A stretch of 64,000 nucleotides of DNA from Arbacia lixula (Eukaryota > Echinodermata > Echinoidea > Arbacioida > Arbaciidae): contig OZ022578.1 in NCBI GenBank assembly GCA_963669155.1, positions 9,108,230-9,172,229 of the forward strand, given 5' to 3'. This document shows positions 45,329 to 56,692 of this stretch, one piece after another. A program made the position numbers and the translations under genes. The notes beneath the pieces are model-generated. The model did no database searches and was not told where the DNA came from. It saw only the letters and a program-made list of their open reading frames with translations. How positions within the stretch are numbered: the stretch's first letter is position 1; each line of letters starts with the position of its first letter.

Positions 45329-46017
45329 CAATGGTACACCTGTTTATAAATGCCACATATGTCTGTAGTGTACTTGCAATGAGGTAATAATCTTGGTATT
45401 CATCAATATGTCTACATAACGTAAGCATGACATACATGGTAAAAGAATGAAATAATGGGATAGTAAAGAGGATGGCATACAGTGTTCTGCAAATCTTCTT
45501 CTCCATATGTTTGGATGATATGATTGTCCTATGTTGAGCAATATGGATTAACTCATTCCTGGCCTCTATCCAGTATTTGTCACACCATAAACACCCTGCT
45601 GTACTCTTCATGGTTATGACACAGTATTTCACATAAAAACCTTACTAAACACTGCTCATTTTACAGCCTGTGTGCTACATACAAATCAACCCAACATGCA
45701 CTTTAGGGCATTGGTGATAAACAAGATAAAATAAAACCAAAAAAAAAAAAGAGATTGTTCTTGGTTTGGTAACACTCTCAAACATGACCTAGGCCGCTAT
45801 CATTAAAAAGCCAGTGTCTCCAAACCAGATCCTTATTGAGGAAATCTGATAATACCAATATACTGGTACTGAAGCTAACATCATGAAAATGATAAGTAAT
45901 GGTACTTCATTGCACTACAAGTTGACCTAGAAAGCTAGCTACAATGTACATGTATCAATATTAATTGTGCATGTGCTACTAGTTCGTTTGTATGCTTGCA
46001 TGCACTATCCCCATTAC

Positions 46018-46187
46018 ATCTTCTTCTACTACTTCTACTACTACTATTACTACTGCTGCTGCTATTTTGAAAGAACTACTACTAGTACTGCTAGTACTAC
46101 TGCACATTTGAAATATTTGAAATAGCTACTTCACATACTACTTTAAATTACTTCTTCTACACAAACTTGCATAAAGCACTATGACTT

Positions 46188-46240
<53 letters not shown>

Positions 46241-46260
46241 TCTACTTCTACCACTACTAC
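46018..46260. repeat. (CTA)n trinucleotide tract
   Basis: CTA/CTG-rich from 46018, with a pure core at 46190-46237. Flanking GTAGTA on the other side gives it local foldback character. Confidence 0.93.
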
Positions 46261-46467
46261 TTTTTTAAATACTTCTACTTCACATACTACTTTGTAAGAA
46301 GTATGAGAAGTAGTATGTACCAGTAGTAGTATTTGTGGTTGTATAATCAATACATGTATTTGTAATTGGAAGTAGTTATAATGTAGTTATGTAGCAGTAG
46401 TGAAATACATGTACCATCAAACCTGCCTTATTTCAGATGGCCAAATTACAGAATGACCATCAAAGCC

Positions 46468-46492
46468 CCCCATCCCCCCCCCCCCCCCCCCA
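46468..46492. repeat. Poly-C run
   Basis: C-run of about 18 after CCCCCCATCC; one of several long C or G runs in the window. Confidence 0.95.
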
Positions 46493-48000
46493 GAAATCAC
46501 CCTGACACAGAGCCAGCAAATCATTTGGCACTGTGAGCATGTCAAGACTATACAAAAGCTTTCTTTTATGGTCAAATAAATAATATTCAAATCTTATCAC
46601 ATATTCAGAAGATCAAACATTTATTTGATGAAATGCCAAAAGACCTGCTCCCCTCATATTGACTACTACAGTGTATTACTATCACAACTTTTAATGACAC
46701 TACCATTACTTGTTGTATCTATTGTAGCAGATGTACTCAGAGCATTAAACCAAATTATGTATATTTTGTGAAATAAAATCATATCACAATTATATATAAC
46801 ATAATGACATTCAAATTTAATTTCTTTGGCTGCACATCTGACAACCAGCAAAAATGAGGACATTGATATCTTTTATGTGTTATTAAACCAAAGAAATAAG
46901 CACAATAACCATTGGTCCCTCCAATCGCTCTCAATGTGTACTTTCTCATAATCATGCTAAAAAGATTGATACTGTAAGAAGAACTGGTAAAGTACACATT
47001 TTACTAGAGCAACAAAAAATCATACATGACCCATTATGATCAAATATGCTTTTCACTACCCTTTCCATGAACTTTTCATGGTTTATGTAAAGCAGTCAAG
47101 AGTGAAGTTTCATCTTGCCTGACTTTGATGGATGGGGCTTGTAACTTTGTGCCGCAGGGTGAAACCCAGCCAGTCTGTGATGTCACACGGGCAGACCAGT
47201 TGTGACACCGGACACCACATTTACGCAGTCTGTTACGTTAGGGATAATGCTCAAATGTAATTGAGAGTACCGGAGCTAAAAATCTAGATCTCAACGACTC
47301 AATAAGCTGGCTTGCTGAGAATACAGGCAGTGACAACGTGCCACTCATTCTTTGAAGAGTGTTTTTTTCCACTTTAAAGGTGGAATAGCCCTCTTACAAC
47401 TGTGAACAAAAATCCTTGTTCACATTTTCACTGATTCATAGCAACCATAGATTACAGATTTACATTCATAAACCGCATAGGGGTCTGCTAGCCCCAACCC
47501 ATAACTGCTGTGCAAAGAAGCTTGATGTGTAACATTGCAGCCTCAGGTATATATGATACGCTAACTGCTGGGTTATAGGTGTTCCGTCTAATACTCTCTT
47601 GAATTCTAAGAATCCATATAATTCAGCTGAAAGACAATTTGCAGTTCTAATAAGCGTGGGAAGTTCTTATAACTGTATTTATTCTGTTTTCCGTTGTATT
47701 TACACAATTTTATGTTTATGACCTGCAAAATGGCTACACTACCTTCAAAGGGGATGTGAACTCTGTGTGAGTGTGTTCAAGTTCAAGTTTGGTCTTATCT
47801 TACATGTGAATGTGACCTTCATCCTGTTCATGTTCACAAACACCTCTGGTCTTGCTGCCTCTCATGTCTCTCTGCTGTCACCTCATTCCCACAGGCTTCT
47901 CTTCTTTCTGCGACTCCTATGACTTTCCCTGTCATTGTCAAATATTTGGTTGCAGCAGCAGTAGTGCCTTACATGTACAGTGAAGCCCAACTCAAATATG

Positions 48001-48173
48001 TCTGATCCAGATCAAAGCAAGACCATATGCATTCATGAAATGCACAAGCTAGATATTGTCTGATGTAGATTAAAGCAAGAGCATACACGTTCATGAAATG
48101 CACAAGCTAGATATTGTCTGATGTAGATTAAAGCAAGAGCATACACGTTCATGCAATGCACAAGCTAGATATT
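48001..48173. repeat. 58-bp minisatellite, three units
   Basis: Unit starts TCTGATGTAGATTAAAGCAA at 48001, 48059 and 48117. Copies 2 and 3 are almost identical. Same unit as 28142-28265 in the opposite orientation. Confidence 0.93.
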
Positions 48174-48796
48174 TCAGAAGTTTTAGTTGATCTCCACTTT
48201 TGGGAGAGTAATTCTTCAAGGTTCAAGCTTCAAGGCACTCTCCAGGGTTGATTTCTGTATACATCATGTGCAATCTTAATTTGCAAAAAAAAAAAACCCA
48301 CAAAAACACATGCAAACTGTTTTTAGCAAATTAACATTTGGATTCAAAGTTTACTCTAAGTAGAATCCAGACAAATTAGTGCTTCTGCCAGGAAGTCTTT
48401 TCTACCACATGAAAATCTAATCTAGGGGGGTGTTTCACCAAGCTGTTCATAAGCTATGTATGACTTTACACACAACTTGACGCACTTTACGTCTGTGGAC
48501 CTGTTCTTGTGATAATCAGACTCAAATTGAATGTGATTCCCATCAGCTAAAGTTTAAAATTTGACCTTTGTAAATTAAAATTCTTATTGTTAAGAAGCAT
48601 CTGACTACAAAGCTTATGATTTGTCAAATTTGATTCTAAAGGATTACTGGAAATCAACTCCAACTTTGTTATTACAGGACAAATTGGGGTATCTCATGAA
48701 GCACAAGAACAGGTTACCAGTCGTGTGAAAAGTTGTTCATAGCTGTGCTCAGCCTAAGCATGAATTATTCAGAACTATCGTTTAGACATGACCCAC

Positions 48797-48965
48797 CTTT
48801 GTCTCCACATGCTAGCAGCTTTTCTACACAAGGCACCTCAGTATAGCCCCAAGATGTTAGCTCCGAAACCTGACGTCGAGTGAGTGGATGCTCCCACATG
48901 TGGGTATTCATCGCTGGGCAGAACAAGAGAGGGCGCTGTACATCCCAGGCACGAACCACGCACGT
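48797..48965 (-). CDS. PPCDC: Phosphopantothenoylcysteine decarboxylase, penultimate coding exon
   Basis: Acceptor TTCACAG before 48965, donor GTGGGT after 48797. Reads TCVVRAWDVQRPLLFCPAMN, THMWEHPLTRRQVSELTSWG, YTEVPCVEKLLACGDKG. It carries the family's substrate-recognition motif PxMNxxMW (PAMNTHMW) and the active-site cysteine of the ACGDxG motif, which supports the enethiolate intermediate in plant HAL3a. The enzyme decarboxylates 4'-phosphopantothenoylcysteine to 4'-phosphopantetheine using FMN, a cytosolic step of coenzyme A synthesis. All key residues visible here are intact. Starts in phase 0 and ends in phase 1. Confidence 0.96.
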
Positions 48966-49456
48966 CTGTGAACAAAATATACATTATAAAGATGATTGTG
49001 TCTGTACATTTTTTATAGAACCATTATGAAGCCAACAATCATTCATACCCGATCAATATATGTTTATTTCATATAAAAAAAGACCTTTAGATATATCTGA
49101 TTACTTGACCTTAGTATCATGAAAGTGCATAAAGTGACTTCATATCATAAGTGTTAAGGACAAGGTTACACTTTACAATAAAATGTCAGGAGATATGAAT
49201 GACTCATGCACATAAAAGATCTTTGCAAAATCAAAATGAAAAGATGTTTTCCACAAGAAATTTTGGTTACACAGCTTCAAAGTAGAAGAAGTCTGGCTAG
49301 GGCCTGGCTTGTTTTGGGATCCCATCTCCTGCATGTAATTAAAATAAATGCAAAAAATACCTCTCAAGGAAGTTATCTCTCCATAGCAAAATTAGCTCAA
49401 AAATAGGACCGACTGAAAGCTGAAAAACTTCAACATAATGGTGAATTTTAACTTAA

Positions 49457-50198
49457 GGTGACAGGTGCCCTATTACCGTGCGGAAACGACAACGGGTATA
49501 TAATCAAGCATAGGATTCTTACTAAGTACCTGTACCCCAACAAACTATATATTTTTGGAAAGCTTATGAGCTGATCTACACAAAAATTTGCACTGTGGCA
49601 TATTAGCTTTTAACATAAGCAAAATATGGTCATTCAAAGTCATGACTTTAAAAATCATGATTTTTCCCTATATGAACTTTCTATGGTTATAACTTCACAA
49701 CATGGAGTGTAATTTAAGTTTTGCTGAATTAATTGAATTCTCGGACTTCTTTGTGATGAATTTATGATGGCTTTAAGAAATATTCAGAGCAGAATTGTAA
49801 AAATTATGGATTAAACATGCAGTCAGATAATGAGAAATTCAGAAAGGACTTTTATACACAACTTCACCTGTGGGGGTACCATGCATAAAACTATCATTAT
49901 TTTCTTGTATTCTTCAAGATACACAATTCTACAAAATTTCATGCAAATCCAATGATTAGAACTCAAGTTATTACATTTTTCATTAAAGAAAACTCAATTT
50001 TGTATAATATCACGATAAAGAAAGTGCTATAATACTAATAATAATGAAATATGAAAATAATGAAATATGAAAATAATAAAAAAGAGGTAGAATATTGAAA
50101 TAAAACAAGTTGCATGATGAAGTACACACATGAAACTAGCAAAGGAGACCAAAAAAATTAAAATCATTAAAAAAATTTTTTTTAGGGCACCTGTCACC
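49457..50198. mobile_element. TTAA-flanked mini-element, 742 bp
   Basis: TTAA at 49453-49456 and 50199-50202. Perfect 16-bp inverted ends GGTGACAGGTGCCCTA. AT-rich interior without a transposase frame. Different ends from the other TTAA elements at 19863 and 22834. Confidence 0.8.
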
Positions 50199-50334
50199 TT
50201 AAAAATGGATAATTCCATGGCATTTTATCACCATTATACATGTTATCATTCCATGTAAGGGTATTTCATGTTTTTCTAGACCCTTTGATGGTAAACAACT
50301 GGGAAGGCAAATAATTCTGTGACACATAGAGTCT

Positions 50335-50411
50335 GTGAGGGAGATGGTGATAGCGCCATCTAGTGTTTCATAATATGAAACACTAGATGGCGCTATCACC
50401 ATCTCCCTCAC
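50335..50411. promoter_or_regulatory. 77-bp perfect palindrome with two divergent CTCF-like motifs
   Basis: Arms 50335-50372 and 50374-50411 are exact inverted copies of 38 bp around a single A at 50373. The right arm contains ACACTAGATGGCGC, which fits 13 of 14 positions of the vertebrate CTCF core CCASYAGRKGGCRS; the left arm carries the same motif on the other strand. A role as an insulator or loop anchor is inference. The structure could also be a very young foldback element. Confidence 0.55.
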
Positions 50412-50998
50412 ATATTGTATTATTGTATAGGGATAACATCAAGCACAGTGGGTTTTCTGTGTTGCAGCTTGTTGGCAATCAGCAAATCACAACAGAATAC
50501 TCTGCTCTATACTATTACTCTCCAAAGCCTTCCAAAAGAGAATACAACTCAGCTCTTCTTCTGTTGATGTGTACTAGTATGTACATCAATGTAAGTAAGT
50601 GTCATATATTTTGAAATATTTATATTTCTCCACCCTGTCAATCCTTGCTTCCAAAATAAACTTAATGATCATGAAATGTTATTCTGACTGTTTCCATGGT
50701 GAGCTTGTACTAAGAAATACCAGTTAGAAAATCGTAAAACTTTTGATAACATTACGTGGTTGTATTTGACCACTTATGTGATGGAGAAAGGAAAAGAAAG
50801 ATTAAATAGAGGAGAGATGATTTTTTTTTCATGATCATTATTATCAAGATGACCTCATCAGCAGATAAACAATAGCCCAAGCTATATGCATTTATTGCAA
50901 TGACTATTTGCACATGCTCAAGATATCATCACATATTTTCAAGCAATGCCAATCTCTCAACCCTTTGATTTTGTTTGACCTGTGAAGAAAGATCTTAC

Positions 50999-51127
50999 CA
51001 GGAGGTTGTCACAGATGCCGTTGGTCACCTTGCCCAGAGTGTTCGCATCCAGCGGAGCTATGACCATTGCATCTGCCCAGCGTCTCAACTCAATGTGCAG
51101 TACAGGGTCAGAAATTTTCTTCCATGT
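50999..51127 (-). CDS. PPCDC: Phosphopantothenoylcysteine decarboxylase, central coding exon
   Basis: Acceptor CTTTCCAG before 51127, preceded by a T17 tract (an A-run on the plus strand). Donor GTAAGA after 50999. Reads TWKKISDPVLHIELRRWADA, MVIAPLDANTLGKVTNGICD, NLL. It holds the catalytic histidine of the VLHI.LRRWAD motif and the FMN-contacting APLDANTLGK loop. Phase 0 at both ends (exactly 43 codons). Very close to the human sequence over the whole exon. Confidence 0.96.
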
Positions 51128-51210
51128 CTGGAAAGACAAAAAAAAAAAAAAAAATCATTGTTTATGATGTGATCAGGAAAAGTTAAAAGCACAGCTCCTA
51201 ATCCAGTTAT

Positions 51211-51976
51211 GGTATATCATCCCTTGGTACCACCATGGACCTATCATGGATGGACTGCGCTCGGATAGACTTCCTTTGATCTATGAGGTCCGCCACCTCA
51301 TAACAATTCAAGACATTCAGGTGTTTTAAACAATTAGCTGTATTTCTAATTAGGTAGTGCCTTCCTCTGAATAATAAAAGACAATCTGTTTTGAGAAGCA
51401 TGTCAACCGTTCAGCCTTCGCTGGGAGCTCGTAGCTGATCTATTTACACACACTGTGAATTAGTTTTGGGGTGAGCGAAGGGGAATTTTGAAAAAACTTG
51501 TAGAAAGAATTTGGTCCGTAACTTTTCCGGACACCTCCGCACACGAAATTGAGATTGTTTCCATGAAAGATTAAACACTCAATAAACAATTTACAAGATA
51601 TTTTTAAGGAAATATGATTCGGAAATGTGCGATATGGAGGCATTTCTCTGGCATGTTTTCTACAGTATTCTCCTTTTATCACAAAAACGAAGCAACAATA
51701 TAATCTGAAATTCACAGAATCGTATCTTTATAAGATGTAATACTACTGCACATGCACTTCAGTTCATGAAGTGGTTCTGAAATCTTCTGCGCATACAGAA
51801 TATATATTCCTCAAAATGCATCCTACATTTTGTCATGCTTGTTTGGCGGCGGATCTCCCTCGATCAAAGAGCCAAACGCGTCAAATATTCCATTGTGATA
51901 TCAATGCACGCGACTGCTGTAGGAATAAATTACACTTCGTGCTGACTCCATTCCTTACACCTCTCTGGTACCACAT
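51211..51976 (-). repeat. Dispersed repeat R1, copy 3
   Basis: Reverse-strand counterpart of 13354-14058. Keeps the block deleted from copy 2. Both outer edges carry TGGTACCA (51225-51232 and 51967-51974), a possible element terminus not seen in the other copies. Confidence 0.85.
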
Positions 51977-52073
51977 ACAGTCTGTTCTGTAGGATTGGTG
52001 CGCATTATAAACTTGAAGAGAAATGTCCCAATGGAATAAAGTGTTAACTAGTTCTCTAGTAAACCCCCATGTA

Positions 52074-52850
52074 TGTCGGCTGGCTTTTCTTTACTCAGAC
52101 ACTGAGCAGCATGACTCCTGCTTAAGCTACTATTACCCTTTTCTCACTAGGATTTCTTAGCCCCGTACTATCCTTAGCCCCGTACTATTTTTTGAAGCTT
52201 TTTACACTGGCATTCTTAGCCCCGTACTATTTCTTAAATCCGACTAGCTGTTCTCACTCGAAATCGTTAGCCCCGGACTTTCTCGACAGCTTATGAATAT
52301 TTATGAGTGTACGTCTTGCACATCAGCTCTTTACCACTCCCCATCAAGGTCACTCGCCTGTCGGGCATTATCTGATTGGTCTCGGCGTCTCTGCCTTGAG
52401 AGCTGACACCGCATTTCCTTAGCCTCGTACTATTTTTCGTTTCTGTTCTCACTGGCGCTCTTAGCCCCGGACTATTTGGCTTGGCCCCGCAATTGCGGGG
52501 TTAGCCCTGCTTTTTTGCAGGGCCAAATAATCCTGGATTATTGGTGGATCTAGCCCACTTTGGTAAAAGCCAATGAGAACAGAAAGTGGTCTAAGCTTAG
52601 CCCCGTACTATAGGTGGGGCTAAGGCCCCCCCCCCCCCCCCCCCCTTAGCCCCACCTATAGTACGGGGCTAAGAAAACTTTTGCCAGTGTGAAAAGCATA
52701 TGGACAATAGACAGCAGACTATGAATACACCTCAAATGCCATATAGGGAGCAATGAAGCCACACCCCTTTGGTAACTGCAGTTCCATGTCAAATGTTGAC
52801 ATCCTAACTGAACCAGTGAGGGTTTACAAGCAGGAAAATCTAACCTTGAG
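52074..52850 (+). repeat. Dispersed repeat R2, copy 1, split by an insertion
   Basis: Left part (52074-52133) and right part (52701-52850) together align to 61790-61975. Shared phrases are TGGACAATAGAC, TATGAATACAC, TAACTGCAGTTCCATG and GTGAACCAG-like ends. The element at 52134-52700 interrupts it. Confidence 0.75.
52134..52700. mobile_element. Inverted-repeat element with CTTTTCACACT-type ends and poly-C hairpin
   Basis: Ends are TACCCTTTTCTCACTAGG and, inverted, TATGCTTTTCACACTGGC, consistent with a TA target. Inside, the phrase TTAGCCCCGTACTAT is repeated at least five times. A perfect hairpin (CTTAGCCCCGTACTATAGGT...GGGGCTAAGG) closes around a run of about 22 C at 52626-52647. No protein frame. 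The R2 copy at 61790 is uninterrupted at the corresponding position. Confidence 0.75.
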
Positions 52851-52914
52851 GGATTGTGTGCTTGTGGCTTGTTGTGTTGACAGCCTTATGTCACTGCACG
52901 TTAGCTGATAGTGT

Positions 52915-53335
52915 ATTGAATGTGCTTAAATCATGTGATCTTGTTCCTTAATATTGCATAACTTTATTACATCCGATGATATAACTGCACACTCCATAGA
53001 TTTTGATGTGTTTAAACGATGAGATCTAGCTTATTGCATAACATATCGCAATCATATCAGATGACATGACTGCACGCCTCATTAAATGCTAAATGTGTTT
53101 AAATCATGTGATTTAGTTCCTCAGTGCATTACATAATCATATCTGACAGTATATATGAACCTGCAAGCTTCATAGATTTTCATGTGTTTGTTATGCAATC
53201 AACCATTTTTTTGTGTAACATATTAATATAATTTATCATATCAGACGATATGAGTGCTTGTCTCATAAATTCTTATGTGTTTAAATCATGTGATCTACTC
53301 TCTTATTAGATACCAGACGATAATTGATACAATTG
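52915..53335. repeat. Degenerate tandem repeat, units of about 85-105 bp, four or more copies
   Basis: Recurring phrases in the same order: TGTGTTTAAATCATGTGAT, TGCATAACAT, ATCATATCAGACGATATGA, CTGCACGCCTCAT(A). Divergence between units is substantial, so it is old. Confidence 0.75.
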
Positions 53336-53566
53336 ATAGATTTCTACACTTTCTACAAAAATTAGTTGCACATAAGAAATCCGACACAAAAGGCAAAGGA
53401 ATAGGAGTATTAGTAAAGAGAGAATGGCAGGTTTGCTTAACTCGCTCACTGTGATCCAATGATGCATTCCTGCACTAATAATACACACACACACACTGTA
53501 TTTTCTGTATTATTTCACATAAAGTGTAAAATGGTTTTATATTTGTTGCCTACCATGCGAGAACAG

Positions 53567-53961
53567 CTGGGTCATTCCATGGGGTTGGAGCAAAGTTCTC
53601 ATGCAATGTCCACGTAACGGAGGTATCAGCCTTTGCAGTTCAACATGAAGATCAATTCAGATGTGGTTAAGTTTTGAGCTTTCAATGAAAAATTGCTCTC
53701 TTTTCTCAGTAATAGACCTAAAGATTGGAAATCTTTTATGGATTTTAAGCAACAGGCATACAAAAATCTAACACTGTAACATGGACACCATATTTTTTTT
53801 TTTACATGAACAGGAAATGACACAAATGCAAGTAATACTAGATGGGACCCCATTATTTTGCTAATGCCATTATTGGATTATATTTGCCTTGTTTGAAAAA
53901 GATATGGATTTGGAGTTGTGGTATGTAACAAAAATTGCCCCAACCCGGTGGAATCACCCAG
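53567..53961. mobile_element. Inverted-repeat mini-element, about 395 bp
   Basis: Ends are CTGGGTCATTCCATGGGGTT and, inverted, CTGGGTGATTCCACCGGGTT, followed on both sides by GG(A/G)GCAA. Seventeen of 20 match. No coding content. Confidence 0.6.
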
Positions 53962-54112
53962 TTACTTACACAGGCTGAAGCTCAACACAAAAGAAAAACA
54001 TTTGTAAATTGCATCATTTTCTCTTATTATCTGCATGGCTGCATTGCATGAAATAATGAACTCCTAATATGTCCCTGAGGTATTCAGCACAAGAAGTCTA
54101 CACAAATCCCAG

Positions 54113-54273
54113 GTATGCTTTTCACACTACCAATTTGGTAGTGTGAAAAGTGATAAAAATCCTCAACCCGGCTAAGCAAATAGTATGGAGTTAAGAAAGA
54201 CAGTGTGAAACCAAAAAAAAAAGATAGTATGGGGTGAAGGAAAGTCCAAGAAAATGTAGTGTGAAAAGCATAC
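54113..54273. mobile_element. Inverted-repeat mini-element, 161 bp, CTTTTCACACT-type ends
   Basis: Perfect 17-bp inverted ends GTATGCTTTTCACACTA. A second inner inverted pair follows (CCAATTTGG centre at 54131-54139). Same terminal core as 52134-52700, so the two belong to one superfamily. Confidence 0.75.
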
Positions 54274-54373
54274 TAAAGTATCACTTCATCGGGCACACAC
54301 AGGGATACGGTGTCTCCCAACCATGATATACAGGTCAATTGTTTGATGAAATATAATTTGACTGTGTTTATTT

Positions 54374-54745
54374 TTGTCTACAATGCAGACAGAGAAAGTC
54401 ACAGTTGATAATATCACAGATAGTATCTTTTCAAGGCTAAAGGGCTGGGCTGGATATTCATACAGGATACCATTTTCTCTCATTTTCTGCATGACTGCCT
54501 TCATCCCTTCCCATACTGCTTACTTTCAGCTTTCAGTCAATCCATGACAAAACTTCTTGTCCACATTGCAGAAAGAGCAAATCACAGTTAATATCAAATA
54601 TGGTATCTTTTTAAGGCTGAAGGTCTTTGGTTGGATATTAGGACAGTATATACCTAGGATATCACTTTCTCTCATTTTCTGCATGACTATATTCATCCCT
54701 CCCCATACTGCTTACCTTGAACTTTCAGTCAATTCATGCAAAAAC
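54374..54745. repeat. 183-bp tandem duplication
   Basis: Copies start TTGTCTACAATGCAGA (54374) and TTGTCCACATTGCAGA (54557). Both contain TTTCTCTCATTTTCTGCATG and CCCATACTGCTTAC. About 15-20 percent diverged. Confidence 0.85.
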
Positions 54746-55147
54746 CTCTAGGACATGATGTTACAGTCTGAACAAATATTTATAACACAATTGTATCGTG
54801 TCATTATAGTTGTTCATGTAAAGTTTGGATTATGGTGCGACCACAACCCCCATGAGGTTCTTTGCATTATGACAGGGTGACCCTGGCTAAGTAAGACCTA
54901 TTTGAATCAACCACAAATAACTCATTACATGAAAAACCACTACGGGGAATGTATGGGGAGAAGGGTGTGAGAGAATGAATGAAATAACTAGTAAATAACA
55001 TGAGTTAGAGAGGGACTTGTATGAGTGAGAAACATCTATGTTCAGAAATGATGCACAGAAGTATAAGAAATACATAAAGGCAACAATGAATGAGAGAGGA
55101 AGAGTGGAAAATTCAAGATTTAAAAATGAATATCAAAGACAAAAGGG

Positions 55148-55247
55148 AAAGTGAAACAAGAGAGAGAGAGAAAGGGAGAAATAAGGAAAAGAGAGGGGGA
55201 AATGGCCTCAATGTGGAGAGAAAGAAAACAATGCAGAGAGAAGATAA

Positions 55248-55326
<79 letters not shown>

Positions 55327-55570
55327 AGAAGAGAAGAGAGGGGATCATATTTGAATAAGATGTGTAAGGATTATAATGCAAAGAAAATAAGGATTTAAAA
55401 AAAATCAATAAAGAAGGGAGAGGAGAGCACAAAATAGACATTTGAAAAATATGGGTGAAGGCAGGCCATGATGAACAGGATGGAAGATAGAAAGATAGAG
55501 GGAGAGTAAGAAAGAGAAAGAGAAGATAAATCACATCCTATGAAGGCCATGAGGCACATACAGAAACAGA

Positions 55571-55650
<80 letters not shown>

Positions 55651-55860
55651 TATATAAAATAAAAGAGAGGGAGAGAAATAAGAGAAAGAGATAAAGAGAG
55701 ATCTAATCAGGGAGAGAGAGGGGGGAGAAAGAGATAGAGAATAATAATGAAAGGGGGAGAGAGAGTGATGGGAGGGGGAGAGAGAAAGGGAGAGAAGGAG
55801 ATGATGAGAGAAGAGCAGCATAGAGTGGAAGAGGAGACAAGGACTGAGGACCCTGGTGGT
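55148..55860. repeat. GA-rich region with long (GA)n cores
   Basis: (GA)n at 55249-55318 followed by a G-run, and at 55575-55660. GA-rich sequence continues to about 55800. Arg/Glu- and Ser/Leu-rich frames are artefacts. Confidence 0.95.
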
Positions 55861-56692
55861 GTATGGGGAGAACAATTATTCTGTCCTCCTGTCACATCTG
55901 GTTGATAGGCTCAAACAATGCCCTCCCCTGTCTCCTAGCAACAGGTGCGTCATAATGGCATGGGGTAAAAGGCTTTTACCATCACACTCGCACAAACACA
56001 CACATACAACAAGAAATATCATGAAGGTTTTTAGATAAGGCAAAGCCACCTCTTACAGCACTATTATCACTAATGGATGAAGACAGGTATTTCCCCTTCA
56101 GCACTGTGTGGGGCAATTGAGCAGCAAATCTCAGCTTTCATGCAAATCTAGCATACAATGTGTTGGTCAACAGAATTATCTCTTTTGAGGATGCGTATCC
56201 TCTCTCACAACATTGCATCTTTTCAAAATATGGGGCTTTAAATCTTTAAGATGAGTAAGGTTGTTTTTCTTGATGCAGTAGCTGCAATGCCAAATATGCC
56301 TTATCATTATACTTTGGAGTCTGTCATTCTTGTTCGTGCATTGTGAATCAAATTCTGTGGCTGACAAGTTATTGAGTTTCAGTCTATGCCTCAAATGACC
56401 TTCTGACCTTAACAAAATATGTATGTACTCCTTTTCATCTCCATTGTGATCCATTACACAGTGAAAACTCCTTTAGCATTCACAGTGATCAAAAAAAACA
56501 CCAGTGTTTTAAGACCACATACTTTACTTCCCTTGAAAATGTTTCTTATTAAGACCTGTATTATTAAAGTATTCTGAACACGCAAACAAGACAGCCTGCT
56601 CATAACCACCACATTTCTTCTTTCCCTCAAGCAGACTAGGACTGTGTTAAATCAACACCTTTTTACCAAAGAAAAACTTTTGATTAAAGCAT

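Larger units (their letters stand above)
43784..48796 (-). other. PPCDC intron (between last two coding exons)
   Basis: About 5 kb, holding a large inverted repeat (44498-45328), CTA and poly-C tracts and a 58-bp minisatellite. No exon was seen inside. Confidence 0.8.
48966..50998 (-). other. PPCDC intron
   Basis: About 2 kb. Contains a TTAA mini-element (49457-50198) and a 77-bp perfect palindrome (50335-50411). No exon inside. Confidence 0.8.
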
